From positions 6,935,001 through 6,999,000 of the forward strand of contig NZ_CP027707.1 of NCBI RefSeq assembly GCF_003850345.1: DNA of 64,000 nt, read 5' to 3'. Both the position numbers and the translations under genes were made by a program. The notes beneath the pieces are model-generated. The model was not told where the DNA came from. It saw only the letters and a program-made list of their open reading frames with translations, and did no database searches. Shown here one piece after another: positions 19,021-28,510 of this stretch (its first letter is position 1; every line of letters begins with the position of its first letter). The DNA comes from Pseudomonas chlororaphis subsp. piscium. GTDB lineage: Bacteria; Pseudomonadota; Gammaproteobacteria; Pseudomonadales; Pseudomonadaceae.

Positions 19021-19102
19021 TCATCGCGGGCAAGCCTCGCTCCTACAGGTTCAGCATCCGGCCTTGTAGGAGCGGCCGGTCGACGCTCGATTGCCCGCGA
19101 TG
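19021..19102. repeat. Pair of REP elements
   Basis: TCATCGCGGGCAAGCCTCGC-TCCTACA is followed by TGTAGGAGCGGCCGGTCGAC-GCTCGATTGCCCGCGATGC, an inverted pair between the convergent acetyltransferase and methyltransferase genes. Confidence 0.85.
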
Positions 19103-19107
19103 CTTTT

Positions 19108-20007
19108 TCAGGCCAGCTTCTGCGCCAGCACGGCGATGTGCTCCGGCCCGATACCGCAGCAACCGCCCAGGTGGCTGGCGCCGCGTTGCCGCCAATCGGC
19201 CGCCCATTGCAGGTAACCCGGCGGGTCGAGGTCTTCGCGCAGCGGGTCGAGGCCATCGTTGGCCGTGGCTTCCTTCGGCTGCGGCGGGAAGGCGTTGGCA
19301 TAGGCGCCGATATTGATCTTCACCCCCAGCCGCTCGAAGGTTGCCCGCGCCGCGTCGATCGCCGCGCCTATCACTTCCGGCTGGCTGCAGTTGAACAGCA
19401 GGGTTTCCACCCCCAATTCGGCGGCCACCGCCGCCGCATCCGCCACCAGCTCGCCGGAGCGCAAGCGCGGCACCTCGTCAGGGTTCTCATCATGCAAGGT
19501 GAAGGATAACCAGAAGGCCTTGCCATCCTTGGGCAGGCCGGCGTGGATCGCCCGTGCCTCGACCGTGGAACTCTGGGTTTCCGCCAGCCACAGGTCGACA
19601 TGGGGGGCCAGGCCGTTGACCAGTGGCGCCAGCAACTCGGCGGCGCGACCGGCCTCGAACAGGTCCGGGCGATAGGAGCCGAACAACGGTGGCAGCGAAC
19701 CGGCGACCCGCACCGGCTTGCCGGAAGCCTGTACCGCTCGCCGCGCCAGCTCGCCGGCCAAGGCCGCCAGCGCCTGCCCCTCTGCGGCAAAACGCGCTTC
19801 GCCAATGTGGAACGGCACCACCGCGTAGCTGTTGCTGGTGATGACGTCGGCACCGCTTTCGATATAAGCCGCATGCACCGCTTCCACCGCCTGCGGTGCT
19901 TCGCTCAGGGCCAGCGCCGACCACTCGGGCTGCCTGAACGGCGCCCCACGGCGTTGCAGTTCACGACCCATGCCGCCATCCAGAATTACCCTGCTGCCTG
20001 CGCCCAT
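19108..20007 (-). CDS. Homocysteine S-methyltransferase
   Basis: A 299-residue protein of the MmuM/BHMT type, which transfers a methyl group from S-methylmethionine or a betaine to homocysteine. It has the N-terminal VILDGGMGRELQRRG, SYAVVPFHIG, FNCSQPEVI carrying the first zinc cysteine, and the C-terminal GGCCGIGPEHI with the other two. Three in-frame starts exist: GTG 20043, ATG 20022 and ATG 20007. The last has AAAGAG 6 bases upstream and fits the family start. It is divergent from an amino-acid ABC transporter pair, which may import the methyl donor or methionine. Confidence 0.88.
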   Translation of the reverse strand: MGAGSRVILDGGMGRELQRRGAPFRQPEWSALALSEAPQAVEAVHAAYIESGADVITSNSYAVVPFHIGEARFAAEGQALAALAGELARRAVQASGKPVRVAGSLPPLFGSYRPDLFEAGRAAELLAPLVNGLAPHVDLWLAETQSSTVEARAIHAGLPKDGKAFWLSFTLHDENPDEVPRLRSGELVADAAAVAAELGVETLLFNCSQPEVIGAAIDAARATFERLGVKINIGAYANAFPPQPKEATANDGLDPLREDLDPPGYLQWAADWRQRGASHLGGCCGIGPEHIAVLAQKLA

Positions 20008-20043
20008 ATGCTCTTTACTCATATGCTTATGAAAATAACTCAC

Positions 20044-20118
20044 TATCTGAGTCGTTCTTATAACTATTTAATACGCACCATTCAGTTAATAACAACCTTT
20101 TTTCTGCTCGGGACTTCC
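20044..20118. promoter_or_regulatory. A/T-rich divergent promoter region
   Basis: Between the methyltransferase and the ABC transporter the sequence is strongly A/T-rich for this genome (TTCTTATAACTATTTAATAC and AGTTAATAACAACC). ATAACTATTTAAT resembles the loose sites of sulfur regulators such as CysB, but no clear dyad marks an operator. Promoters in both directions must lie here. Confidence 0.4.
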
Positions 20119-20940
20119 ATGAATTTCAAACCGCTGCTGGCCCTCGGCCTGACGATTCTCGCTGCCTCCAGCCAGGCCTTTGCCGGCGCTACCCTGGACC
20201 GTATCGAACAGAAAAAAGAGCTGGTGGGCGTGCTGATGGAAAGCTACCCGCCCTTCTCCTTCCTCAACGATCAGAACCAGCTCGACGGCTTCGACGTCGA
20301 CGTGGCCAAGGCCGTGGCTGACAGACTGGGGGTGAAGCTGCGCCTGGAAACACCGTCCTGGGACGTGATCGCCGCCGGCCGCTGGAGCGGTCGCTACGAC
20401 ATCTGCATCTGCTCCATGACCCCGAGCAAGGCCCGCGCCGAAGTCTTCGACTTCCCAGTGCAGTACTACGCCTCGCCCGCGGTGATCGTGGTCAACGCCA
20501 AGGACCAGCGCATCCACGGCGCCAAGGACCTGAGCGACAAGAAGGTCGGCCTGACCAGCGCTTCCAGCTACGAGAGCTACCTGAACAAGAACCTGGTGAT
20601 CGAGGGCGCCGAGGACACCCAGCTGCAGTACCCGTTCGACAACGTGCAGATCGCCCCGTATGACACCGACAACGTGGCCTTCCAGGACCTCGGCCTGGGC
20701 GCTGGCGTGCGCCTGGACGCGATCCTCACCAACCTGGTGACCGCCCAGCCGCGCCTGAGCCAGGACCCGCGCTTCAAGCTCGCCGGCGAGCCGCTGTACG
20801 CCGAACCCAACGCGGTGGCCATCGAGAAAGGCGACGCCCAGTGGCATGCCAAGGTCCGTGAAGTCTTCGCCCAGCTGAAGCAGGACGGCACCCTGAGCAA
20901 GCTCTCGCAGAAATGGATCGGCGCCGACATCAGCCAATGA
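20119..20940 (+). CDS. Polar amino-acid ABC transporter substrate-binding protein
   Basis: A 273-residue periplasmic binding protein with a signal peptide (LGLTILAASSQAFA before GATLDR). The family marks are ELVGVLMESYPPFSF, LDGFDVDVAKAVADRLGVK and WDVIAAGRWSGRYDICICSMTPSKARAEVFDF. It overlaps the following permease gene by 4 bases. The divergent homocysteine methyltransferase suggests the ligand is methionine-related, for example S-methylmethionine; this is inferred from context only. Confidence 0.9.
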   Translation: MNFKPLLALGLTILAASSQAFAGATLDRIEQKKELVGVLMESYPPFSFLNDQNQLDGFDVDVAKAVADRLGVKLRLETPSWDVIAAGRWSGRYDICICSMTPSKARAEVFDFPVQYYASPAVIVVNAKDQRIHGAKDLSDKKVGLTSASSYESYLNKNLVIEGAEDTQLQYPFDNVQIAPYDTDNVAFQDLGLGAGVRLDAILTNLVTAQPRLSQDPRFKLAGEPLYAEPNAVAIEKGDAQWHAKVREVFAQLKQDGTLSKLSQKWIGADISQ

Positions 20941-21773
20941 CTTCTCTTTCGCAACCGCCTCGGCCACCGCAAGTGCTAGCCGAGCCGCTGGTCAAACGCC
21001 TCTTCGGTTTCCGCACCCGCCTGTACCTGACCTGGGCGGTGCTGTTCGGCCTGTTCGCCAGTTTCTTCCTGAGCTTCGACCTGAAGTTCTCGATCATCCT
21101 CGATAAGCTGCCCAACCTGCTCGGCCTGACCCTAGCCCCCAACGGCTTTCTGCAAGGCGCGGTGCTGACCCTGTTCCTCTGCCTGTGCTCGATTGTGCTG
21201 TCGTCGCTGCTGGGCTTCGTCACCGCCCTCGCCCGGCTGTCGAAAAGCGCCGTGGCCTTTGGCATCGCCAGCTTCTACGCCTCGTTCTTTCGCGGCACGC
21301 CGCTGCTGATCCAGATCCTGCTGATCTACCTCGGCCTGCCGCAGCTGGGCGTGGTGCCGGGCGCTATCGCCGCGGGGATCATCGCCCTGTCGCTGAACTA
21401 CGGCGCCTACCTCAGCGAGATCTTCCGCGCCGGCATCCTCGGCGTGCCCCACGGCCAGCGCGAAGCCTCCCTGGCGCTGGGCATGCGCGACAGCGTGATC
21501 TTCTGGCGCGTGACCCTGCCGCAAGCCATGCGCACCATCATCCCGCCGGCCACCAACCAGTTCATCTCGATGCTCAAGGATTCGTCGCTGATCTCGGTGA
21601 TGGGCGTCTGGGAAGTGATGTTCCTGGCCCAGTCCTATGGCCGCTCCAGCTACCGCTACATCGAAATGCTCAGCACCGCGGCGATCATCTACTGGCTGCT
21701 GTCGATCGGCCTGGAACTGATCCAGGCGCGGATGGAAAGGCATTACGGCAAGGCTTACGCCAAGCGCGGCTGA
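20937..21773 (+). CDS. Amino-acid ABC transporter permease
   Basis: A 278-residue inner-membrane permease of the HisM/GlnP group, with about five to six membrane segments and the cytoplasmic EAA loop REASLALGMRDSVIFWRVTLPQAM (about residues 179-202). The ATG overlaps the stop of the binding protein (ATGA). No ATP-binding gene follows, so the transporter borrows an ATPase encoded elsewhere. The gene is convergent with the XRE gene, only 3 bases away. Confidence 0.9.
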   Translation: MTSLSQPPRPPQVLAEPLVKRLFGFRTRLYLTWAVLFGLFASFFLSFDLKFSIILDKLPNLLGLTLAPNGFLQGAVLTLFLCLCSIVLSSLLGFVTALARLSKSAVAFGIASFYASFFRGTPLLIQILLIYLGLPQLGVVPGAIAAGIIALSLNYGAYLSEIFRAGILGVPHGQREASLALGMRDSVIFWRVTLPQAMRTIIPPATNQFISMLKDSSLISVMGVWEVMFLAQSYGRSSYRYIEMLSTAAIIYWLLSIGLELIQARMERHYGKAYAKRG

Positions 21774-21776
21774 GGC

Positions 21777-22127
21777 TCAGTTGAGTGCCGAGGGCCCGGG
21801 CATACCCGGACCCTTTTCCAGGCGCTCGAGATCATTGAGCAGCGAGCGGGCGCGACTGGCTTTCTGCACGCTCACCACCCCCATCTGCAAACCGAAGGGC
21901 TTGAACACCGCGTTCAGCGACTTGAGGGTCGGATTGCCATCACCATGCTCGATGTGGATCAGGGTGCGCAGGGAAATCCGGCACATCCTGGCGAACTGGC
22001 TCTGATGCAGCGCCGTAACTTCGGTACGCAGGCGCCTGACTGCATCACCAAGCGGCAAGCGGCCGGCAGCCAGTTCCTGCTGGATGTTGTCGATCAGCGC
22101 GCCGCGCTCTTCCAGGGCTGTAGTCAT
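21777..22127 (-). CDS. XRE-type DNA-binding protein, HipB-like partner
   Basis: A 116-residue protein. Residues about 18-85 hold a helix-turn-helix with an N-terminal helix (LPLGDAVRRLRTEVTALHQSQFARMCRISLRTLIHIEHGDGNPTLKSLNAVFKPFG). The tail is basic then Pro-rich. The ATG at 22127 overlaps the hipA stop (ATGA), so it is coupled to and translated after the kinase. It is probably the antitoxin and autorepressor binding the twin palindromes at 23500-23555. The order kinase then repressor is the reverse of E. coli hipBA. A GTG at 22139 is an alternative start. Confidence 0.8.
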   Translation of the reverse strand: MTTALEERGALIDNIQQELAAGRLPLGDAVRRLRTEVTALHQSQFARMCRISLRTLIHIEHGDGNPTLKSLNAVFKPFGLQMGVVSVQKASRARSLLNDLERLEKGPGMPGPSALN

Positions 22128-23449
22128 CGCAGTCCCCACTCCTGCAGGCGTCGGTCCAAGTGGCGCAAGTGAATGCGCGGGTGATTCAGGGTGGCGTCGG
22201 GCAAGCCATTGGCGCTCAACAGATCCGGCAGGGCCCGCAGGCGTTCGGCATCCTCCCGCAGGCGCGCCAGGGCAGCTTCAGGGTCGAGCAGCGGTTTCAG
22301 GCTCGCGCACACCAGGCGCCAGTCCACGTCACCCGCCACTTCCATGCGCCCGGGCCATTTAATGGTCCGGGTAATGCCTTCGTCGTCCATGACCATGGGG
22401 GCCAGATCGTAGATCGGCGCCAGTTGCACCGCAGCTTCGGTGCGGATGATCGAGATGTTGTGGCCATGGTTGGAGGAATTGCCGAGGATCTTGTTGAGCA
22501 GATCACGGCGCAGGTAATCCGCCACCAGCTCGGGGATCGCCGACTCCTGGCCCGTGGACCGCCACAGTTCGGCGAGAATCCCCAACACTTCGGTGTGCCG
22601 CATTCCCTGGCCATAGCCCACCAGCCCCGCCAGGGAGTAGATCGACTCCACCGCCAGGCGCTCGACACCCGCCTGCGTCACCCGGCGGTCAAAGCGCTGC
22701 ATCCACAGGCTGGGCCTGGGGCCCTCTTCCAGGGCCAGGCCCTCGGCCGGCAGCGTGTCGATGCCCAGTTGCTGCAGCGCCCGGTAGTAGTGGAACTCGC
22801 TCCTGAGGATGTCGCCGGCATTCTGCGTGGCCGGGTTACGGGGGAACTTCACCCACCAGTGGCGCGCCGCCGAGGCATCGTCAAGCAACGCGTCGGGGTA
22901 CAGCAGGCCCTCAGGGTTCTGGGTCAGCAACAGTTTGGGGGCCTGGTCACCGATGCTCGCAGTGCCGCCAAAAGCCGCGCCCTGTTCGTGGGCGTATTCG
23001 AGAAAGCGGTTATCGAGAGCGATCACCTGGTCTCGTGAGAATCCCAGCGCCGGACGCCTGCGCAGCCCCGTCAGCGACTCCTTGATCCGCAGGTTACCGA
23101 TGGGCGCCGCCGTGGACCGGGCCAACAGGAACAATTCGACGCCCATGCCGTCCGGCCGCTCATGGCCGATCTGGTGCAGCAAGAAGCGTCCGGTCGCCGC
23201 TGTCGGGGCAAGGTCATAGAGAAAGGCCGGGGCCCGATCTTCGCGCCAAGGCTCCCAACCCAAGGGAATCTGCGCACTGACCGACCTGGCCAGCGGACGG
23301 CCAACCGCCTCCAGGTTATCCACCAGGTACTGCTGCACATAACCAAAACTGCAGGGGCTGGCGAAGCCCTCTTCAGGCCTGTCGAAGGTCAGGGTCATGG
23401 CGTCGCTCCATGCCCCTGCGCAGTAGAGCTGCAAAGTCAGCCGAAGCAC
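22124..23449 (-). CDS. HipA-type (YjjJ-like) kinase, catalytic Asp replaced
   Basis: A 441-residue protein of the HipA Ser/Thr kinase family, which phosphorylates targets such as glutamyl-tRNA synthetase to stall growth. The core contains SIGDQAPKLLL, WWVKFPR, SEFHYYRALQQLGI, LWMQRFDRR and the catalytic-loop region LLNKILGNSSNHGHNISII followed by LAPIYDLAPMVM. In HipA the catalytic loop has an Asp (pattern N-x-D-x-H-x-x-N); here that position is Ser326 (codon TCC, 22472-22474), which should weaken or abolish kinase activity. The start is GTG at 23449 with CAGGTG upstream; the next ATG (23398) would cut into conserved sequence. It is the first gene of a pair with the XRE protein. Confidence 0.87.
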   Translation of the reverse strand: MLRLTLQLYCAGAWSDAMTLTFDRPEEGFASPCSFGYVQQYLVDNLEAVGRPLARSVSAQIPLGWEPWREDRAPAFLYDLAPTAATGRFLLHQIGHERPDGMGVELFLLARSTAAPIGNLRIKESLTGLRRRPALGFSRDQVIALDNRFLEYAHEQGAAFGGTASIGDQAPKLLLTQNPEGLLYPDALLDDASAARHWWVKFPRNPATQNAGDILRSEFHYYRALQQLGIDTLPAEGLALEEGPRPSLWMQRFDRRVTQAGVERLAVESIYSLAGLVGYGQGMRHTEVLGILAELWRSTGQESAIPELVADYLRRDLLNKILGNSSNHGHNISIIRTEAAVQLAPIYDLAPMVMDDEGITRTIKWPGRMEVAGDVDWRLVCASLKPLLDPEAALARLREDAERLRALPDLLSANGLPDATLNHPRIHLRHLDRRLQEWGLR

Positions 23450-23499
23450 TGTATCACCTGCAATTTAATACACTTTCAATGAACATTACGGCATCAAAG

Positions 23500-23555
23500 T
23501 GCATTGTAATGCAGATACATTCATTTCAGAACGAAATAAGTGCATCAAAATGCAC
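23500..23555 (-). promoter_or_regulatory. Twin palindromic operators upstream of hipA
   Basis: TGCAT-TGTA-ATGCA (23500-23513) and GTGCAT-CAAA-ATGCAC (23540-23555) are two inverted repeats with the same half-site. Their TGCAT starts are 41 bases apart (four helical turns), 51 to 106 bases upstream of the hipA start. The surrounding DNA is A/T-rich and holds the promoter. They are the natural candidates for autorepression by the XRE protein. Confidence 0.65.
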
Positions 23556-23633
23556 TCAAATTCAAAACTGAAAATACCCCTTCAGGCAGCTTGCAGCGGC
23601 ACGCCGGGCTGTTCCGCCAGCGCCTGGCGACAG

Positions 23634-23662
23634 GCAAAAAAAAGGGAGGCCGTAGCCCCCCC
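23634..23662 (-). terminator. Rho-independent terminator after pycB
   Basis: On the minus strand a GGGGGC/GCCTCC stem (23662-23644, loop TACG) is followed by a run of eight T. It lies 32 bases after the pycB stop. Confidence 0.85.
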
Positions 23663-23693
23663 GAGGTAAAACGTTGCAGATGAAGGCCTGAAC

Positions 23694-25502
23694 TCAGCCT
23701 TCGATCTCGATCAGGATTTCGCCCGGGTTGACCCGGTCGCCCTTGGCCACGTGGATGGCGGTGACCTTGCCGGCGATGGCCGCCTGGACTTCGGTTTCCA
23801 TCTTCATGGCTTCGGTGATCAGTACGGCCTGGCCGGCCTTGACGCTGTCGCCTTCCTTGACCAGCACGTCGACGATATTGCCCGGCATGGTGGTGCTGAC
23901 GTGGCCCGGCGCGCTGGCCTGCTTGCGCTTGCTGCTGCCGCTGCCGACGAACTCGTTGAGCGGCTCGAACACCACTTCTTCCGGCATGCCGTCGATGGAC
24001 AGGTAGAAGTGGCGCTTGCCTTCGGCCTTCACGCCGACACCAGTGATGTCGACGCGGTAGGTTTCGCCGTGCACGTCGATGACGAACTCGGTCGGTACGC
24101 CTTCGCCGCCGGCTGAGGTCACGCCGCCCGCTTCCGGAATCGGCAGCAGCACTTCCGGAGTCAGGGTGCCGGCTTCGCGCTCTTCGAGGAACTTGCGCCC
24201 GATATCCGGGAACATGGCGTAGGTCAGCACGTCTTCTTCGGACTTGGCCAGGGCGCCGATATCAGTGCGCAGTTTGGTCATTTCCGGCTTCAGCAGGTCG
24301 GCCGGGCGCACGTCGATCACTTCTTCGCTGCCGATGGCCTGGCGCCGCAGCTTCTCGTCCACCTCACCCGGCGCCTTGCCATAGCCGCCTTGCAGGTACA
24401 GCTTCACCTCGTTGGTGATGGTCTTGTAGCGCTCGCCGGCCAGCACGTTGAAGAACGCCTGGGTGCCGACGATCTGCGAAGTCGGGGTCACCAGCGGCGG
24501 GTAGCCGAGGTCGTGACGCACCCGCGGGATCTCCGCCAGCACTTCGTTCATGCGGTTCAGGGCGCCCTGCTCCTTGAGCTGGTTGGCCAGGTTGGAAATC
24601 ATCCCGCCCGGCACCTGGTTGACCTGCACCCGGGTATCGACCGCGGTGAATTCGCTTTCGAACTGGTGGTACTTCTTGCGCACGGCGTAGAAGTACAGGC
24701 CGATTTCCTGCAACAGTTCCAGGTCCAGGCCGGTGTCGAATTCGCTGCCTTTGAGGGCGGCAACCATCGACTCGGTGCCCGGGTGGCTGGTGCCCCAGGC
24801 GAAGCTGGAGATCGCGGTGTCGATGTGGTCGGCGCCGTTTTCGATGGCCTTGAGCTGGCACATCGCAGCCAGGCCGGCCGTGTCATGCGAGTGGACGAAC
24901 ACCGGCAGCGACTGCTCGGCCTTCAGCGCCTTGACCAGCTGGCCAGTGGCGTAAGGGGTCAGCAGGCCGGCCATGTCCTTGATCGCCACCGAGTCGCAAC
25001 CCATGGATTCCATCTGCTTGGCCTGGGCCACGAACGCCTCGATGGTGTGCACCGGGCTGGTGGTGTAGGCGATGGTGCCCTGGGCGTGCTTGCCGGCGGC
25101 TTTCACCGCTTCGATGGCCACCCGCAGGTTACGCACGTCGTTCATGGCGTCGAAGATGCGGAACACGTCGATGCCGTTGACCGCTGCCTTGGCGACGAAG
25201 GCCTTGACCACGTCGTCGCTGTAATGGCGGTAGCCCAGCAGGTTCTGCCCGCGCAGGAGCATTTGCAGGCGGGTGTTGGGCAGCGCGGCGCGCAGTTTGC
25301 GCAGGCGCTCCCACGGGTCTTCCTTGAGGAAGCGCACGCAGGCGTCGAAGGTCGCGCCGCCCCAGACTTCCAACGACCAGTAGCCGACTTTGTCGAGCTT
25401 GTCGCAGATCGGCAGCATGTCTTCGGTGCGCATGCGGGTCGCCAGCAGCGATTGGTGGGCGTCGCGCAGGATGGTGTCGGTAACAAAAATCTTCTTGCTC
25501 AT
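23694..25502 (-). CDS. pycB: Pyruvate carboxylase subunit B (carboxyltransferase and biotin domains)
   Basis: A 602-residue protein. The N-terminal carboxyltransferase domain starts with VTDTILRDAHQSLLATRM and carries the metal-site motif FVHSHDTAG; the C-terminal biotinyl domain contains EAMKMETE, with biotin on Lys567. With PycA it makes oxaloacetate from pyruvate and bicarbonate (anaplerosis). The domain order also fits an oxaloacetate decarboxylase alpha subunit, but the adjoining biotin carboxylase gene and pycR make pyruvate carboxylase certain enough. The ATG at 25502 has GAGGAAAAG upstream. It lies 11 bases after pycA and ends at a terminator. Confidence 0.95.
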   Translation of the reverse strand: MSKKIFVTDTILRDAHQSLLATRMRTEDMLPICDKLDKVGYWSLEVWGGATFDACVRFLKEDPWERLRKLRAALPNTRLQMLLRGQNLLGYRHYSDDVVKAFVAKAAVNGIDVFRIFDAMNDVRNLRVAIEAVKAAGKHAQGTIAYTTSPVHTIEAFVAQAKQMESMGCDSVAIKDMAGLLTPYATGQLVKALKAEQSLPVFVHSHDTAGLAAMCQLKAIENGADHIDTAISSFAWGTSHPGTESMVAALKGSEFDTGLDLELLQEIGLYFYAVRKKYHQFESEFTAVDTRVQVNQVPGGMISNLANQLKEQGALNRMNEVLAEIPRVRHDLGYPPLVTPTSQIVGTQAFFNVLAGERYKTITNEVKLYLQGGYGKAPGEVDEKLRRQAIGSEEVIDVRPADLLKPEMTKLRTDIGALAKSEEDVLTYAMFPDIGRKFLEEREAGTLTPEVLLPIPEAGGVTSAGGEGVPTEFVIDVHGETYRVDITGVGVKAEGKRHFYLSIDGMPEEVVFEPLNEFVGSGSSKRKQASAPGHVSTTMPGNIVDVLVKEGDSVKAGQAVLITEAMKMETEVQAAIAGKVTAIHVAKGDRVNPGEILIEIEG

Positions 25503-25513
25503 TGTTCTTTTCC

Positions 25514-26929
<1,416 letters not shown>

Positions 26930-26968
26930 TTGGAGGTACCCTTGAGCCGTTGGAACAGACAACCCGCT

Positions 26969-27130
26969 GGGTCTGTACGAAAAGTGGCTGCATGCTGGGC
27001 GCCTTCGGCGTTACGCAAGCCATGCTGCGTTAAAAACAGGCTCGGAATGCTCATTTAGGCTCCTAAACTCCGCTTCCTCGCCTGTTTTTGCCTTGCCTGA
27101 CCTTCGCTCGCCTACTTTTCGTACAGACCC
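26969..27130 (-). repeat. Palindromic MITE-like element, copy 1
   Basis: A 162-base element with terminal inverted repeats GGGTCTGTACGAAAAGT / ACTTTTCGTACAGACCC. Inside are AAAAACAGGC / GCCTGTTTTT arms and an apical TTTAGG-CT-CCTAAA palindrome (27054-27067). It matches the element at 55754-55893 when read on the minus strand, with one extra segment of about 22 bases near its pycA-proximal end. It lies between pycA and pycR and is oriented toward pycA as copy 2 is toward cls. Confidence 0.85.
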
Positions 27131-27229
27131 TCGACCGGGTCGGCGCGTGACCAAATGTTTCAAGCCAGTCGCAGGCCCACACTATTCCTGTCGATGAATT
27201 AACAAAAATCAATAATTATTGGGTCGCTC

Positions 27230-27245
27230 ATAAGCAAAGACTTAT
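27230..27245 (+). promoter_or_regulatory. LysR-type dyad upstream of pycR
   Basis: ATAAG-CAAAGA-CTTAT is a perfect 5-6-5 inverted repeat within A/T-rich DNA, 38 bases before the pycR start. It has the shape of a LysR-type binding site, so PycR autoregulation is likely. Confidence 0.5.
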
Positions 27246-27282
27246 AGTTGATTCGACAGCCCTCGGCGCGAGACCTTAGATA

Positions 27283-28245
27283 ATGCGTAAGTCCTTGATG
27301 CGTATGACATTACGCCAACTGCAGATTTTCAATGAGGTCTGCGATCTGCGCTCCTACAGCCGGGCTGCAGACGAAATGTCCCTGACCCAGCCCGCCGTCA
27401 GCCTGCAGATTCGCCAGTTGGAGGAGCTGATCGGCCAGCCGCTGTTCGACTACGTGGGCAAGAAGCTCTACATGACCGAGGCCGCCGAAGCGCTGCAACG
27501 GGCCAGCCGCGACATCTTCGGGCGCCTGGAGAACCTCGACATGCAGCTGTCGGACATGCAGGGCTCCTTGCAGGGCCAGTTGAAGCTAGCGGTGGAGTCC
27601 AGCGCCAAGTACTTCGTGCCGCACCTGTTCGCCGCCTTCAAGCGCCAGCATCCGGAGGTCAATCTGCAACTGACGGTGGTCAACCGGGGCCAGGTGATCC
27701 GCCGCCTCTCGGACAACCGCGACGACCTGGTGATCATGTCCATGGTCCCGCAGGACATGGGCCTGGAGTTCCTGCCATTCCTCAACAACCCGATCGTCGC
27801 CGTGGCGCCGCCCGACCATCCGCTGTGCCACCTGGGGCCGCTGCGCCTGCAGGACCTGGAACCCTACAACCTGCTGGTGCGCGAACAGGGCTCGGGCACG
27901 CGCCTGGCCTGCGAGGAGTATTTCAAGGAAAAGCGCGTGCACTTCACCCAGACCCTGGAAGTGTCGTCGGCCGAAGCGCAGCGGGAGTGTGTGCTGGCGG
28001 GTCTGGGCGTGGCGCTGTTGACGCGCCACGCCCTGAACCTTGAGTTGGCAACCGGAGGACTCGTCGAGTTGCCGGTGGAAGAGCTGCCGTTGTATCGCAG
28101 CTGGTGCCTGGTGCAGGCCAAGGCTAAACGCCTGTCACCGGTAGCGCATGCGTTCCTGGGGTTTATCCGCAGCGAACGGGTGCAGATCAGCGGGCTTGTT
28201 GAACGTTTTGACGGGAAGCTGCCGGGGCTGCCTGCCAGTAATTGA
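27283..28245 (+). CDS. pycR: LysR-family regulator of pyruvate carboxylase
   Basis: A 320-residue LysR protein. The winged helix (about residues 9-70: LRQLQIFNEVCDLRSYSRAADEMSLTQPAVSLQIRQLEELIG) is followed by a standard effector domain. It is divergent from pycA, separated by 353 bases that hold the palindromic element and an A/T-rich promoter with a dyad. In P. aeruginosa the gene at this place, pycR, affects pycAB, lipid metabolism and virulence. Two further in-frame ATGs lie within the first eight codons. Its last 59 bases overlap a small convergent gene. Confidence 0.9.
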   Translation: MRKSLMRMTLRQLQIFNEVCDLRSYSRAADEMSLTQPAVSLQIRQLEELIGQPLFDYVGKKLYMTEAAEALQRASRDIFGRLENLDMQLSDMQGSLQGQLKLAVESSAKYFVPHLFAAFKRQHPEVNLQLTVVNRGQVIRRLSDNRDDLVIMSMVPQDMGLEFLPFLNNPIVAVAPPDHPLCHLGPLRLQDLEPYNLLVREQGSGTRLACEEYFKEKRVHFTQTLEVSSAEAQRECVLAGLGVALLTRHALNLELATGGLVELPVEELPLYRSWCLVQAKAKRLSPVAHAFLGFIRSERVQISGLVERFDGKLPGLPASN

Positions 28246-28399
28246 CGGCGTCCAGCTCGGGGTAGTCGTTGATTTCCTGCTGCAGACGGCGCAGCTCACA
28301 GCGATGTTCGATCGCGCGGCGAAATTCCATGCGGCGCTGGTCTTCCTGTTGACGACGGGTTTTGACTGCGCTGTTGCTCTCTTCGTAAGGCCGGGCCAT
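28187..28399 (-). CDS. Small conserved protein, PA3496-like
   Basis: A 70-residue charged protein beginning MARPYEESNSAVKTRRQQED. RRQQEDQRRMEFRRAIE followed by NDYPEL is a pattern I associate with a small pseudomonad family (PA3496-like, sometimes called a putative envelope integrity protein); this recall is tentative. GGAG stands 9 bases before the ATG at 28399. Its 3' end overlaps pycR convergently by 59 bases. There is no signal peptide; it is probably one long helix with an acidic C-terminal turn. Confidence 0.65.
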   Translation of the reverse strand: MARPYEESNSAVKTRRQQEDQRRMEFRRAIEHRCELRRLQQEINDYPELDAVNYWQAAPAASRQNVQQAR

Positions 28400-28510
28400 T
28401 TCAAGTCTCCCAATGCGAGTACGGGAGTACAAGATGAAGCCTGCCAATGATGATTTGGCTGCGGGTCGGTTACAGGATGATGAAAATTGCCGGCAATGAA
28501 GACGCCGCGA

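Noticed and set aside
26930..26962. TTG start of PycA at 26962
   Set aside because: The extra 11 residues are not part of the conserved biotin carboxylase start MIKKILIANRG, and there is no ribosome binding site.
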